Assembly (NCBI GenBank): GCA_019022495.1
Contig: JAFEKR010000003.1
Location: 1,240,001-1,304,000 of the forward strand
Direction of reading: 5' to 3'
DNA length: 64,000 bases
Origin: Epichloe hybrida
Lineage: Eukaryota > Ascomycota > Sordariomycetes > Hypocreales > Clavicipitaceae
A program made the position numbers and the translations under genes. Shown in pieces: positions 12,401-24,000 of this stretch. Numbering within the stretch: position 1 is the stretch's first letter; each line of letters starts with the position of its first letter. The notes beneath the pieces were generated by a model. It had not been told where the DNA came from. It saw only the letters and a list, made by a program, of their open reading frames with translations, and ran no database searches.

Positions 12401-13830
12401 GCTTTAATAAGGCCTGCTAGGAGTTTATTATCTCCTAGCGCCTTCTAGCTAGCTATGTTTACTAGGATATTATTAATCTTCTCTTACCTAAATTATTCTT
12501 TGTCTAGTAGTAGTGTGTTTTCTAGCTCTAGGAAGGAGAGGTCTAGTATGTGTAAGAGGTCTGCCGTTAGCTTAGGGAAGAATCTTTGTGCTAGTACACT
12601 AGCCTTATTATTATGTGTAGTAGCTAGGTTAGGGTCGTTTTTGCTTCTTTCTAGCTTAGGGAGTCTAGGGAGCTCTAGGGGGGCCTAGCTTTAAAGTTAG
12701 GCCTACCTCTTAAGCCTTTAGACCCCTCTATCTTTTTCCTATGTATTAGCCTTTTATAATACATCCCTCTATGCGTTTCTTTTCTCTTCCCTTATAATAC
12801 GTTCTTAGTCCTTATCTACCTTAGTATAGGCTTACTAGTTTATGTTAGTCCTCTGGCGTCTCTATTATCTCTTAGCTTACCTTACTTTACTAACTAACTC
12901 TTAGGCTTTCCTTAACTACTATACCTCTAGGCTAGGGAGTCCCTAGGCCTTCTTTAGGACTGCCTTATCCGTAATCTATTATAAGCTTATGATAAGCCAT
13001 ATTACGTAGTTATTTATTCCCTCTTTATTATAAGGGTCTAGCGCGTTTTTAGGCTGGAGTCTAATTACAGCCTCCGCCTTTGCGTGTAGTTAGTTTATAG
13101 CTCCCCATATATATCTAAGGACCTGAGGGATAGCTTCCTGCTATTTGTTAAAGATACTGATTAGTTGTGAGATATAGTTAGATCTAGGGATGTCTTTAGT
13201 ACCTTTATAGTAAACTCTAATGTCTAGCGTGGCCTATGCTAGATTAATAGTGCTATCTCTATTATCTTTATATTATCTTATAGGTTTGCCCTAGGGTGTA
13301 ATAAGTCTAAGCCTTTACTAGTCTATAAACTCTAGTAGTTTATTTACTTTATTAGTTTTTCTATTTAGCTTATCCTAGAGAAGGTACTTTTAGTTAAAGT
13401 TGCTTATAAATACGCTTTAGTTACAGGGCTCTTCTAGGTTAATTATGTAAATAGGGGTGTTCTAGTTATTACTATATCCCTCTAAGTAAAGGGAGTAAAT
13501 ATTAACTCCTTATAGCTTTACTAGTAACTAGTTAGTCCCTCCCTAGGCTAATTATAACCTTACTCTATGTTTCTTATTTATATATACTATATTATATTTA
13601 TTATAATGCGTAAGTTAGAACTAGGCAAGGCCTAGTGCTAGGGGCTATAGGTTTCTTATGTGTTCCTATTCTTAGATTGCGATTACGTCTATGTTAGTCT
13701 AGTGATAGAGTGCTATATATACTAGTTTGTTCTTCTTATTTATATTCTAGAAAAGGACTTATAATATTATTATATTAATTAGGGGGGCTATTAGTTACTA
13801 CTATCTTATGCTAGCTTTATTCTAGCTCTA
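9481..13830 (-). pseudogene. LINE ORF2: endonuclease, reverse transcriptase, C-terminal region
   Basis: On the minus strand the endonuclease begins near 13800, with a VIAIQEQEH block at about 13660-13690 equivalent to the LAIQEPW motif of Tad-like endonucleases. RT occupies about 11200-12450. An RKPSKTT-like block lies near 12290. LILLLNIVGK at about 12215-12245 and GLLPKLQIGNRINRL at about 12120-12165 are RT blocks. The catalytic FADD box reads FINN at 11758-11769. Below 11000 the frame resembles the post-RT region of fungal LINEs, but I could not place an RNase H with confidence. TAG/TAA codons replace Gln and Trp throughout, and frame changes cannot be excluded. Confidence 0.8.
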
Positions 13831-15200
13831 AGTCGCTTCGCGTATTATTTAATACTTTCTAATCTTAGTTATTTAGCGCTTTATTCTATATTTATAGGGC
13901 GTTCTCTCTTTTTACTTACTATAATAATAGGTTTTACTACTATACTAGGTCTCTTATAGGGTATGGTTAAGCCTTTACTTAGGGAGTAAGTAGTAAAGTA
14001 AAAGGGCCATTTAAGATATCTTACTTTAGTAGTATTTTACTTCTTTTTTAGGATAGGATAGTCCCTTAACTAGGCTAGGTATAGTCTAAAGTATAGGATA
14101 TAGTTCTTCTTTACCTATTTATCTTTTATAAGGTAAGAGGACTCCTTATCCTTATAATAGCTAGCTTTACACTTACTATACCTTAGTGCTACCTTATAGA
14201 ACTTAGCTATATAGCTTATTTAGAAGTAATTATAGTATTATTAGGGTTATAAGGTCTTATTATATAGTTTAGTTTAGAAAAGCTTTGCTTTAAAGACTAT
14301 GCTATCTTAGTATATCTTATTAGTATTTTTTACTTTAGCTAGGCCTAGTATTAGAGTGGTTCTTTAGGCGCCTTTACCCTAGGGTTATTTTACTATATTT
14401 ACTTTATTAGCTTTTCTAATTTCTATTACTAGGTTCTTAAGAGAGGTGTGTTTAGTTAGAAATCCTTTAATAATAATACTAAGTATATAATAGTAAAGGG
14501 CTGCCTCCGGCCTAAATGCTTTAGTAATCTATTTTTAGTTTTCTTTATATTAAGTAGCATTTCCTTTAAAGGTAATAATTATATCCTTACTAGGGAGTCT
14601 TCTAGCTACTACTGCTATAGCCTAGCCTATAGCTTTATTTACTACTATTACTATATCTTCCACGCCCCTAGACTAGAGTAATTCCTAGATAGTGTTTCCT
14701 TTAATAAGTACCTCTTAGTCCTATTTACTAGGGATTTAGAGAGGGGGAGGTAAGTTATTTATTTATTTAGGAGCTAGGCTAGTAGTAATACTTACCTAGG
14801 TTAAAGTATTACTTCCTTTAGTTCCTTCTTTAATAGCCTCTTTAAGGGCTTATTTAAGGGCTTCTTTAGTAGTATAAATATTACTATTATTATAGTTTAT
14901 TACCTTTACTTTAGCTTAGGCGTAGTCTACTACCTATTTAGTAATAGCTTTAGTAATATACTATACCTAAGTAACTTTATTACTAGGGATAAGGCTTATG
15001 ATTTTATTATAGTATTTTATATTATCTAGATATTTAAATTAGATCTAGTCTGTCGTAAGGTTATTCTTGCTACTCTAAACGTTAAACTATCTTATTCTTA
15101 TGTTTAAGTAGTAGTAGCTCTATACTAGCCCCCTTTCTCCTAAGTTAATTACTAATAGCATGTCCGCACTCCTACTACTAGCTTTATTATAATATAATAT
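13831..15200 (-). pseudogene. LINE ORF1 (gag-like) region, degenerate
   Basis: This lies upstream of the endonuclease in the order expected for ORF1 of a Tad/I-clade LINE. A readable minus-strand frame persists with RIP-type stops. I cannot point to intact CCHC zinc knuckles; their Cys and His codons would be lost through TGC-to-TAC and CAC-to-TAC changes. The assignment rests on position more than on motifs. Confidence 0.5.
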
Positions 15201-15324
15201 TGTAGGGGGGGGTAAACAGAGGTAAGGAATTTAAATATTAATGTGGTTTGTATTTTAGAGGCGATTCCAGACCTTTAGAGCAGTGCGGAAGTTTGTGCGA
15301 AGGTTTTAGTAGTAAACCTTTTTC

Positions 15325-15335
15325 TTTCTTATATA
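15325..15335. repeat. Right target-site duplication of the LINE
   Basis: Second copy of TTTCTTATATA (first at 8740-8750). Copia D resumes immediately to the right. Confidence 0.8.
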
Positions 15336-17600
15336 GCTTAATTATAAAGGCTAAGTTATTATACTTCTTTACTAATAGAAAGGTATTAGTCTCTTAAGGT
15401 ATTATAAGAGAGTTCTTTTAAGGCCTTCTATACCTATACTTTAGTAGTATTACTAGTATTATATTCTTATCTTAGGCCTCTTACCTTTTTTTCTTTTTCT
15501 TTTTACTAAGCTTTATTACTTTCTTTACACTAGAATTATTATAGTAAGGCTTAATAAAGGTTAACCTAAAGGTTTTTAAGCCTTTAGGTATATTAAGGAT
15601 ATAGCTCTTTCTAGTTATTACTAGTAGCTTATATAAGCTTACTTATCCCTTACTTTTTTACTAGACTTAGACCTTTAATCTAAGTAGTAAACTAAGGGTC
15701 TTTAAGGTATTTAGGCTATTATATTTAGTAAGGGCCTTATTAACTTTCCTAATAGTATAAAGCCTTTTAATCTCTTTAGTAGCTTTTTATACTATAATTA
15801 TATACTATATAATATTAGATAATAATAAGGACTTATTTATTATATATAAGTAAGCTTTAAAGATAAGGAGGGTTAGAATAAGGCTATTAAGGCTTGTAGT
15901 ATTATTTAGGGCCTTTATTACTATTTATAATATAGTAAGTTTAGGTATTATAGGATATTTATACCTAATTATATTATAAGCCTTTTAAAGTAGCTTATAA
16001 TACCTTTTAACCTTTCTAATACTATAGTATACTTTAATAAGGACTTTCTTAATTAAGATTAATATTAAAGCTATAAATTATTTAAATTTATTACTATAGA
16101 AGTTTATTCTAGTATTTATAATAAAAAAATCCAGAGGGCTTAGGTAAGTATTAATCTAGTATATCTAGAGGGCTTCCTAGGTTATTTTTATAAAGATATT
16201 ATTAAATAATTTTACTATATTAAACGCTATAGTAATATCTATAGTATAAAGTATAAGGTAATTACTATTAAGGTAAAAAATATTTACTATTACTTTATAA
16301 TTAAAGCTATACTTATCCTTAAGGGTAAATTTAAAGTAATTAGGGCTATCTATATATATCTAGTATTAGTAATAAAGTCTTATTAGCTTCTTAATAGCCT
16401 TAATATTAATATTATACCCTAATTTATAAAGAACCTTATATAATTATTAGATTAATAAATACTTAAAGTAATAATATAATTACTATAGCTTGCCTTCTAT
16501 AAGGTAGCTCTAAGTAACTACTTCTTCTTTCTATATAAGTAGTATTTAAGTATACCCTTACTTATAAATAATAAGGACTTTAATATTTCCTTATTATAAT
16601 ATATTTTTAGAGATATTAAAGTTAATTTATAGATAATTTATATTATTAAGAGATAAGAGAAATAAAGTATTTATTAGTATAACCTAAAAGAAAATATCCC
16701 TAAAGGGAGTGAGTATATTAGCTACTCTAAGTGTAATAATTAGTTCTCCTACACTAAATCTAACTAATACCTTTTTTGCTCTTAATTTATTAAGCTATAG
16801 TTTAGGTATTTAATATTATAAAGTAAGAAATTAAAGGTGCCTTACTATAGAGAATTTTATAGCTCCTATATTAGGTATAATCCCTTAGAATATTATATAG
16901 GAATAGTAATCTTCTAGTATAAATATTACTAAAGCTTTACTTAAGAGTTCTTACTTAAAGGGGTTTTCTTTACTTAGATTATAATAAATTACTTAACTTA
17001 TTAGGAATTAAACTATTCTTTTACTATTAAGTTATATTCTATAATTAAAGAAGCTTATAAGTACTAGCCTATCTATACTATTAAGGCTATTATTAAATCT
17101 AATACTCTTTATATACTAAGCAATTTTATTATTAATAAGGGATTAAGGCTTATATTCTCCGTTATACTATATAAGAAATAAATTATATAAGTTATTAGCT
17201 AGATTTATAAGGTATTAGTTCTTAAAGCATTAATATGCCTTCTTATAGTTCTTTTCTAAATGCTTAGATAACTAGTATTCTTCTTTACTATATATATAGC
17301 ACTTCTTTATATAGGAATTTCCTTCTTTTCCTTATAGTTTTAAAAAGTATTAGATTTTTTTCCTTTTCTATTATATCTTTAGTTAGTCTAGAATTACTCT
17401 AGGGTTATAGCTTTAGTTAGAAATTATTAATTATTTTTCTTCTCTTTCTTAATAAGTTAGATTATTATTTTAATTTATTTATAAAACTCTTATAGTCCCT
17501 TTAGTAAGTTTATAATAGCTTCTTTATATTCTAGAATACTATTATAAGCTCTTATAAGTTAATTTTAAAGTACTCTTTTACTTTAGCTTACCTTAAGTAC
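15336..17600 (-). pseudogene. Copia element D: integrase, protease and part of gag
   Basis: This resumes the D element after the LINE and stays collinear with B2 from about 22850 to 25085 (for example 15550-15590 matches 23070-23110, and 16100-16160 matches 23630-23690). By that alignment it holds the spacer between RT and integrase, the integrase with all catalytic codons decayed, the protease remnant and the start of gag. It loses similarity to B2 at about 17580-17620. Some 1.7 kb of 5' sequence and the 5' LTR are missing here; they may lie beyond the window on the far side of sequence H, or be deleted. Confidence 0.75.
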
Positions 17601-19744
17601 TACTTATTATAAAATAGTTTATCAAGCGGAAAACAACACCCTAAAAGACACGATGCTAGCCCACGATCGCAAGTAGCTCTAGAGCCTACATATAATAGAG
17701 GGGTCAATTAACTTAACGATATTAATCATAATAATAGCAAGGACTATCTTATTATATAAAGATATCTAAGATTAAATAGTCTATTAGATTAGAAGTAATA
17801 TCTTAAATAAATAAGGGAGGGTATTTTCTTAATTTATCTTATAGTAAATATAAGTATAATCTTAGGTAAAGTAAACTTAGAGTAATCTTAAGAATCTTAT
17901 AGAGTATATAAATTACTATTAAAAAGTCTATTTATAAGCAGTCCTTTTATAAATTAAATAATCCTATTACTTAAATAACTAATATTATTATCCCTTATTA
18001 TAATACTCCTATCCCTAAACCCTAGTACTTATTATTATAGTTATATTTTTAGGCATGTATCTTATAGCATATAATACCTCCCTAGGTATATACTAGTTAC
18101 CCCTAACTAGTTATACACACTAAAACCTAAAAGTACCTTATAAGTATAGTTAGTAACTAATCTTATATAAAAAGGGTAGAGAAACTATTTAATCTATTAT
18201 ATATAAACCTAGGCTAATTAATCTTATATAGCTAAATCTTATATAGTAGGAAATAGAAGTATTAAGGTAAGTAAAAGAGAAAACTAAAAGGATAGAAAGG
18301 TAAAAAAGGTAAAGATATAAGAAAGAAAGGAAAAAAAAAGAAAATTATATAAAATAAAGAGGGAAAAAGAGAAGGTAAATAAGACCTCCCTAGCTAAAGA
18401 CTTAAATTCCTTATTTCTTAAGAGAGCTTTAGTGTCTTTAGTATTTATAGGTATATAGTAAGTAATATTAGTAATAGGGTATAGATAGTAAAGTGCTTTA
18501 TATCCTACTATATTACTCTCTTTTCTTAGGTTTTATATTAATTAAATAATCCTTAGGTATGCTTCTTCTTTTATTAGTAAGCTTTAATAATCTTAGCCTA
18601 TATTCCACAAGGGACTAGGCTAGGTGGTACTACAAATATATATATAAATAATATTAGTAAATATATAATGATTTTTCTTTATATTACTCTTTATGCCCTA
18701 AGGAAAGGAAGGAGATTAATTATTATAGCTTATTCTATATCTCTAAGTAATTATTAAATTATCTTTTCTTTTGCTTACTTAGCTAAGGTTTTATAGCTAT
18801 GCACTTGCTTTTATTTAATAACTTTATAGATTTATAGTAACCTTAGCTAGTTTTCTATATCTAATTATAGTAGCTTACTTATTATTACTTACTATTTTTA
18901 GAGAGCTTGTTTAGTAGTATTAGATATTTAATCTTATTTTCCTTATTAAAGTGCTTTAAGCTTTAAAGCTAAGGATACTAGTATTACTTCTTATTTAATA
19001 ATAAATAATAATACTAATAAAGATACTTATAATAAATAATAACTTTCTCTTTTACTTAATCTTAGCTTCTCTAGTTTAACTAGGGGTAAAACTCCTTTAG
19101 TATCTTACTATATTTACCTTTCCTAATTATATAGTATTTCTTATATACTAATATTAAAGACTTTAGGGTTACTAGTAAAGATATAAGCTATAGGTTACTA
19201 GAAATCCTAAATATAAAGCTTATTATACTTTACTATATTAGTATATTATTTAATTAGATAACTCTTATTAGTAACTTAAAGCTTCTAAGGTATAAGTATA
19301 GCGCTAATAGGGAGTCCTTTACTAACTATCTAGGTTATAAAGCAAGGCATTAAGCATTTTGCTATGTATTATATTAAGTATTAGAGGTTAAAGTCCTTCT
19401 AGTATAATAATTCCCTTAGTAATTAATCTCCTATTCTAAGTTTATTTATAGCTATATCTTATAGAACTCTTATAGTTCTTTTAAGTGCTTTTATATAGCT
19501 ATACTTTAGGTCTAGGATATTATTAGTTATTATCTAGTCTTTAAGGTATAGTTTAAAGCGTTAGTTAATAGTTAAGTCTCCTTTAAAAGTATATAGTTAT
19601 TTAAACTTAATATTATACTTATTTAGTATATTTTAATCTTCTAATAGTAGATTAATTGCTTAGTAACTAACCTAATAGCAGATTATTTAGAGAAAGAACC
19701 CTAGGTATATATACCTATATTCCTAGTTTCCTTTCTACTTTATT
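17601..19744 (-). other. Sequence H, left piece: unidentified element
   Basis: Not recognised. The first bases (17635-17700) keep several CpG and CpA sites. The rest is strongly RIP-mutated, with an A/G-rich tract at 18260-18380. From about 18500 to 19744 the minus strand can be read as a protein-like frame broken only by TAA/TAG, including a Lys/Asn-rich part near 18900-19000. The last five bases (TTATT, 19740-19744) recur at 52981-52985, so H continues there after removal of C1. It may be the body of an older transposon inserted into copia D. Confidence 0.5.
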
Positions 19745-20001
19745 TGTTGGTTACACCAAGGTCCTGCGCAGGTAATTTAATCCCGTATAATTGAAGTTAA
19801 TGATAGTTAGTTAACTAGCTAGGAAAAAGGGAGAAGAGAGGGAAAGTCTAGATGCTAGAAAAGTGGGCGAAATCCGTATGTAGGGTAAAAGAGAGGGTAG
19901 CAAATTAATATAGCTAATCATATTGCATACATTGCGCTAGACCTATAATTAGTCTAGTCTTTAGCTACGATTAAACTAATAAAGATCTAAAGGAATTAAC
20001 A
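19745..20001 (-). repeat. 3' LTR of copia C1
   Basis: Starts TGTTGGTTACACCAAGG and ends GAATTAACA, then CTAGTAGTCTCTC, the complement of the polypurine tract. It contains the 10-bp palindrome CCTGCGCAGG near its left end. It has the same length as the partner at 52724-52980. Confidence 0.92.
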
Positions 20002-20757
20002 CTAGTAGTCTCTCTTTTTCCTTTATAGCTAAAGAGCTTAAAAACGTAATAAAAAGTAAATTAAAGGAAAGTATATATAAGTAAATCCCTTAATAGGAAT
20101 CCGCTACTTTAATTAGCTATTATGATATTAGTTAATTAAATTAATCCGTTAGTCTATACCTAAGCTCCTATCCCTTAATATTATAAGTCTTTTTACCTAT
20201 TCTTTAATATAAATTATTAATTTATTTAAATTAATTAAAGAGAAAAGTAATAAATTTAGCAATGCTTTTGTTATCGTATTCGCTGGATTATTATTACTAT
20301 TAATTCACCTAACTTTATAAATCTTATGCCTTTTATATAATTAATAAAGAGCTATAATATTAATTATTAGTCTTTTCTCCTTTATAGTTCCTAGCTTTAT
20401 AAGGTATTTATATAATAAAAAAGAGTTAGTATAGAGAATTATAGGAATTTAAGGTATCTTTAATCTATTCATAATCTAGTATAGAGTTATAGAAATCGCG
20501 TAGGTGATATTTATGCCTTAAACTATGCTATATAACTTAGAGGTAAGCGCGCTATAAGTAACTCTCTTACTTTTTATTAAGCTATACGTAATAATATTAC
20601 CTTTTATAATAAAGGTATTATTATCTTATATTATCTTATATTATCTTATTACTAATCATAATCACGTATCTAATCTATAAGCTTAAATCCTTGTTATTAG
20701 TAAGTAATCTATCTATAAACATAAATAGCTTTGCCTCCTTAAGAACTAAAGGGATAT
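20002..20757 (-). pseudogene. Copia C1 RNase H / C terminus of pol
   Basis: Collinear with 55175-55915 of C2. On the minus strand it carries the RNase H end (a KEKRLIINIIAL-type block near 20350-20400) and the ADAxTK region, decayed. The piece ends at GATAT (20753-20757), the left target duplication of B2; C1 pol continues at 33744. Confidence 0.88.
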
Positions 20758-21053
20758 TGTTAGTATTTACAGGATACCATTGACCTACGCGTAGGGTTTT
20801 CGGGGTGGACTAAAGTGCACGTAATTATTATATATTCTAGTCTATTAAAGTAAGTAAAAGAGGGATTAAATAGAAGCAAAGAGGGTACGCTATTTATCAC
20901 AGGAAAAGGGGCCTTAATTAGGGTTATTAGCGAAGAGGCCACATATGCTAACTCTGATCGCGGCGCGGTCAGGCCGGATATGTAGGTTTGCGATGTAACG
21001 CGCTTACCTAATTAGAGGCGCGTACCCTTATTAATATTATGCTTATTCTAATA
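20758..21053 (-). repeat. 3' LTR of copia B2
   Basis: Starts TGTTAGTATTTACAGG and ends TTATTCTAATA (CA changed to TA), 296 bp. It is the reverse complement of the B1 LTRs at 35688 and 48903. CpG-rich runs around 20955-21005 are well kept compared with the internal region. It is followed by CTAGAAACTCTCTC, the complement of the polypurine tract. Confidence 0.92.
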
Positions 21054-24000
21054 CTAGAAACTCTCTCTTTTTAATATAATTATTAACGCATAATATTAAT
21101 AAGAGAAGTAAATAGGAATTAAGGAATGAATGAGATTAAATAATCGCGAATAATATTATAAGAAAAGGGTAAGGGGAAGGGGTATAATAAACAATAAAAT
21201 CTAATCTATAAGCCTGTGTAAGGATAAGTAGGCCTAATTCTTAACACCTTTAATCTTATTAGATTAACACAAACGTTATGATTGCGTAACCTACCCTTCT
21301 ATCCTAATAGTCGCCTTATTGCTTGTAATAAACCTCTTAAATGCCTTATTTAGCAATGCCTTTGTAAATGCATTAGCAAGGTTGTTATTCCTATTAATCC
21401 ATCTGATCTCGTAGATCTCTTGTCGCTTGTATGATTGACGAAGGGCTATGATATTAATTATAAGACGCTTCTCCTTTGTAGTACTAAGCTTAATAAGGTA
21501 TTTATATAAAGAGTACGAATTAGTATAGATAATAACAGGAATCGTGGGGAGGTTTAATTAATAGGTGATTAATCTAAGCGTTGTTAAGACCGCATAAGCT
21601 ATATTAGCACTAGTAACTATGCCGTAGATCTTAGAGGTAAGCACACTTCTTATGACTCTTTTGCTCTTAGTAGAGCTGTAGTGTATAATGTTACCTTAGA
21701 TTATAAAGGTGTTTTCCTCTTAGACTTTACTAGCTAGGATAAGCATGTAGCCTAGCTAGGAAGTAAGGTCCTAGTTGTTAGTAAATGATCCATTTATAAA
21801 TGCGAAAAGCTTTGCCTTTTTAAGATTAAATAGTATAAACCTTAATTCTTAGCTTAGATTATTAATTTACTATTAAATCTATTGGTTTAGGCTCTTTATA
21901 TCTTAAGGTAATAGCTCTTAGTGTTATGTAGTAACAAAGAGGTTAAAGTAGGCTTTAGGTTAGTAGATCGAGGGAATATACGCGCCTTAAGCTTATTGTT
22001 CTATGTATGCCTGTTTTAAATCAGTTAGTGGGATTAACTAAAGCTTTCTACTCTGGCCCTTCTGCCTTAGTGTAATTACATTATTTTTAAGAGTAATAAT
22101 GCTACTATTAAAGGTTAGTAGGTTCCTTGTGGAAAGGATTTGCTTTAGCTTAGTAGTGAAAGAAGCGGCTTTTAATTAATCTTCTTCTTATTAAGAGAAC
22201 TTATGGTCAGATAGTCTAATTATATCGTCGGTTTGCATCCCTATACACACGAAGGTTAGGTTCTCCTTTGTTGTCACGAGCAGGCATAGGTTAAATGTAG
22301 AGGTTATTATCTGGAGCATTTCTCTATAGTAATAATAATACATTACCTACTAGTAGGTGCTGGCTTCTGTAATACTATATAGAGGCTTAATCACTTATAT
22401 TATTATGCCTATAGGGTATAGGTAACGGATTTAGATAGGGATTCAGGCTAGGATTATACAACTAAGAAGTATTTATACTTGCACATAGGCCTGTGTGATG
22501 TTACAAAGCTAGAGGATAAGGCCTAGTAATAATAACGTAGGTACTATCACAAGGATTAATCACTAGCTAGCTCGCTAAATTATTAGGGCCTATGTGAGGA
22601 TCGCTAGCTTCTCCTTATTACTATAACCTTAGATTACGAGCCTTAACTTCTTGTATGGATCTGTTGTCTTGCCCTTTACCTTGTTAATAATATAGGAATT
22701 GAAAATTCAAACCCTACTATGCTCCCTTTTATTATACTTAATAAATTTAAACATGCCTTATTTGATTAGAGAATTAATCTTAGCTTTAGTGGATAGCTTA
22801 AAGGGTTTGCTAGGGGTCTTAATGATTCCTTCCTTACGTAATTAGATTGTAAGCTTAAGGTTAGAGCTTTCCTTAGCTAATAGAAAGACGTTGGTCTTAT
22901 CTTTTATTTAATCTATGTAATTAATATTAGACATAATAATAGGGGGGTTTTTCTAAGGTCTTCTAGGTCCTTGCCTTAGGGGATTAGTAGAAGGGGTAGC
23001 TATAGGCTATGGGGAGGCGTCTTAGTTATCTGTGCCCTTAGGAGGTCTCTCTTTATTAGGATCTTTATAAAAAGGCCTAATAGATGTTAATCTAAAGGCC
23101 TTAGGGCCTTAAGGGAGCTTAAGAGTATAGGTCTTGCCCTCTATAGCTAATAGCTTATAGGGGCCTACCTATCCTTCGCCTTTGCACTATATGTGTATAA
23201 GCGATCCTAGTGGGAGGTTAATAGTTACAGAGGTATTAGGACCGTTCCTTGTAGTAAGGGCATTGCTAACCTTCCACTAGGTATAAATATGCTTAACCTC
23301 CTTTATTACTAGTTAGATTACAAGGGCTTGCTACGTGATATCTAGTGATAGAGGTGATTCCTTAACTATATAAGGATACGCGCTAAAAATAAGGACTATT
23401 AGTATAAGACTATTTAATCCTATGGTGTTATTTATAGCTTTGACTGCTATTTGTAATGCCACGGGCTTTAGCGTTATTAGGTATTCCTGTTGGATAATAT
23501 TATAGGCTCTTCGGAGCGGCCTGTAATATTACTTAACCTTACTAATGCTATAGTAAGCCTTAATAGGGATATCTTTAATTTTAATCGCTATTAATGACGC
23601 AAGCTACTTGAATTCCTTGCCTCTAAAGGTTGTTCTAGTATTTATAATAATTAAATCCGGGGGGCCTAGATAGATGTTAATCTAGCAAAGATAGAGTGCT
23701 TCCTATGTGGTCTTTATAGAGATATCTTTAATAAATCTAGCTATATTAAAGGATATAGCCGTATTAACGACTTGCAGAACAGGGTAATTACTATTAAGAT
23801 ACATAATATCTATAATGATTTCATAATTATAGGCATATTTATCCTAAAGAGTGAATTTAAACTAATATAGGCTATCCGCGTGTAATTAGCACTGCTAGCA
23901 AACCTTAGTTAGTTTCTTAATAGCTTTAAACTTAACCTTATGCCCTGATTTATATAGTAAATCATAAAGACGTTAAACTAAAGGGTGTCTAAAGCGTTAA

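Larger units (their letters stand above)
8751..15324 (-). mobile_element. Tad1/I-clade LINE (non-LTR retrotransposon), apparently full length
   Basis: A 6574-bp insertion flanked by an 11-bp direct repeat, on the minus strand. Read right to left it has a 5' leader (about 15200-15324), an ORF1 region, and an ORF2 with apurinic-type endonuclease followed by a LINE reverse transcriptase and a long C-terminal region. Variable-length duplications and no LTRs fit target-primed insertion. The size fits a full-length Tad-like element. No long poly-A is seen at the 3' end (left side), where the first bases are TATATTATTT. Confidence 0.85.

Noticed and set aside
12455..12688. 77-codon plus-strand open frame
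   Set aside because: It lies antisense to the LINE reverse transcriptase region and is low-complexity Ser/Leu; it has no independent support.
17640..17660. CACCCTAAAAG resembling a telomere repeat (CCCTAA)
   Set aside because: A single occurrence with no tandem array; a similar single occurrence at about 6105 is also not repeated.
20760..20942. 60-codon minus-strand frame
   Set aside because: Contained in the B2 LTR.
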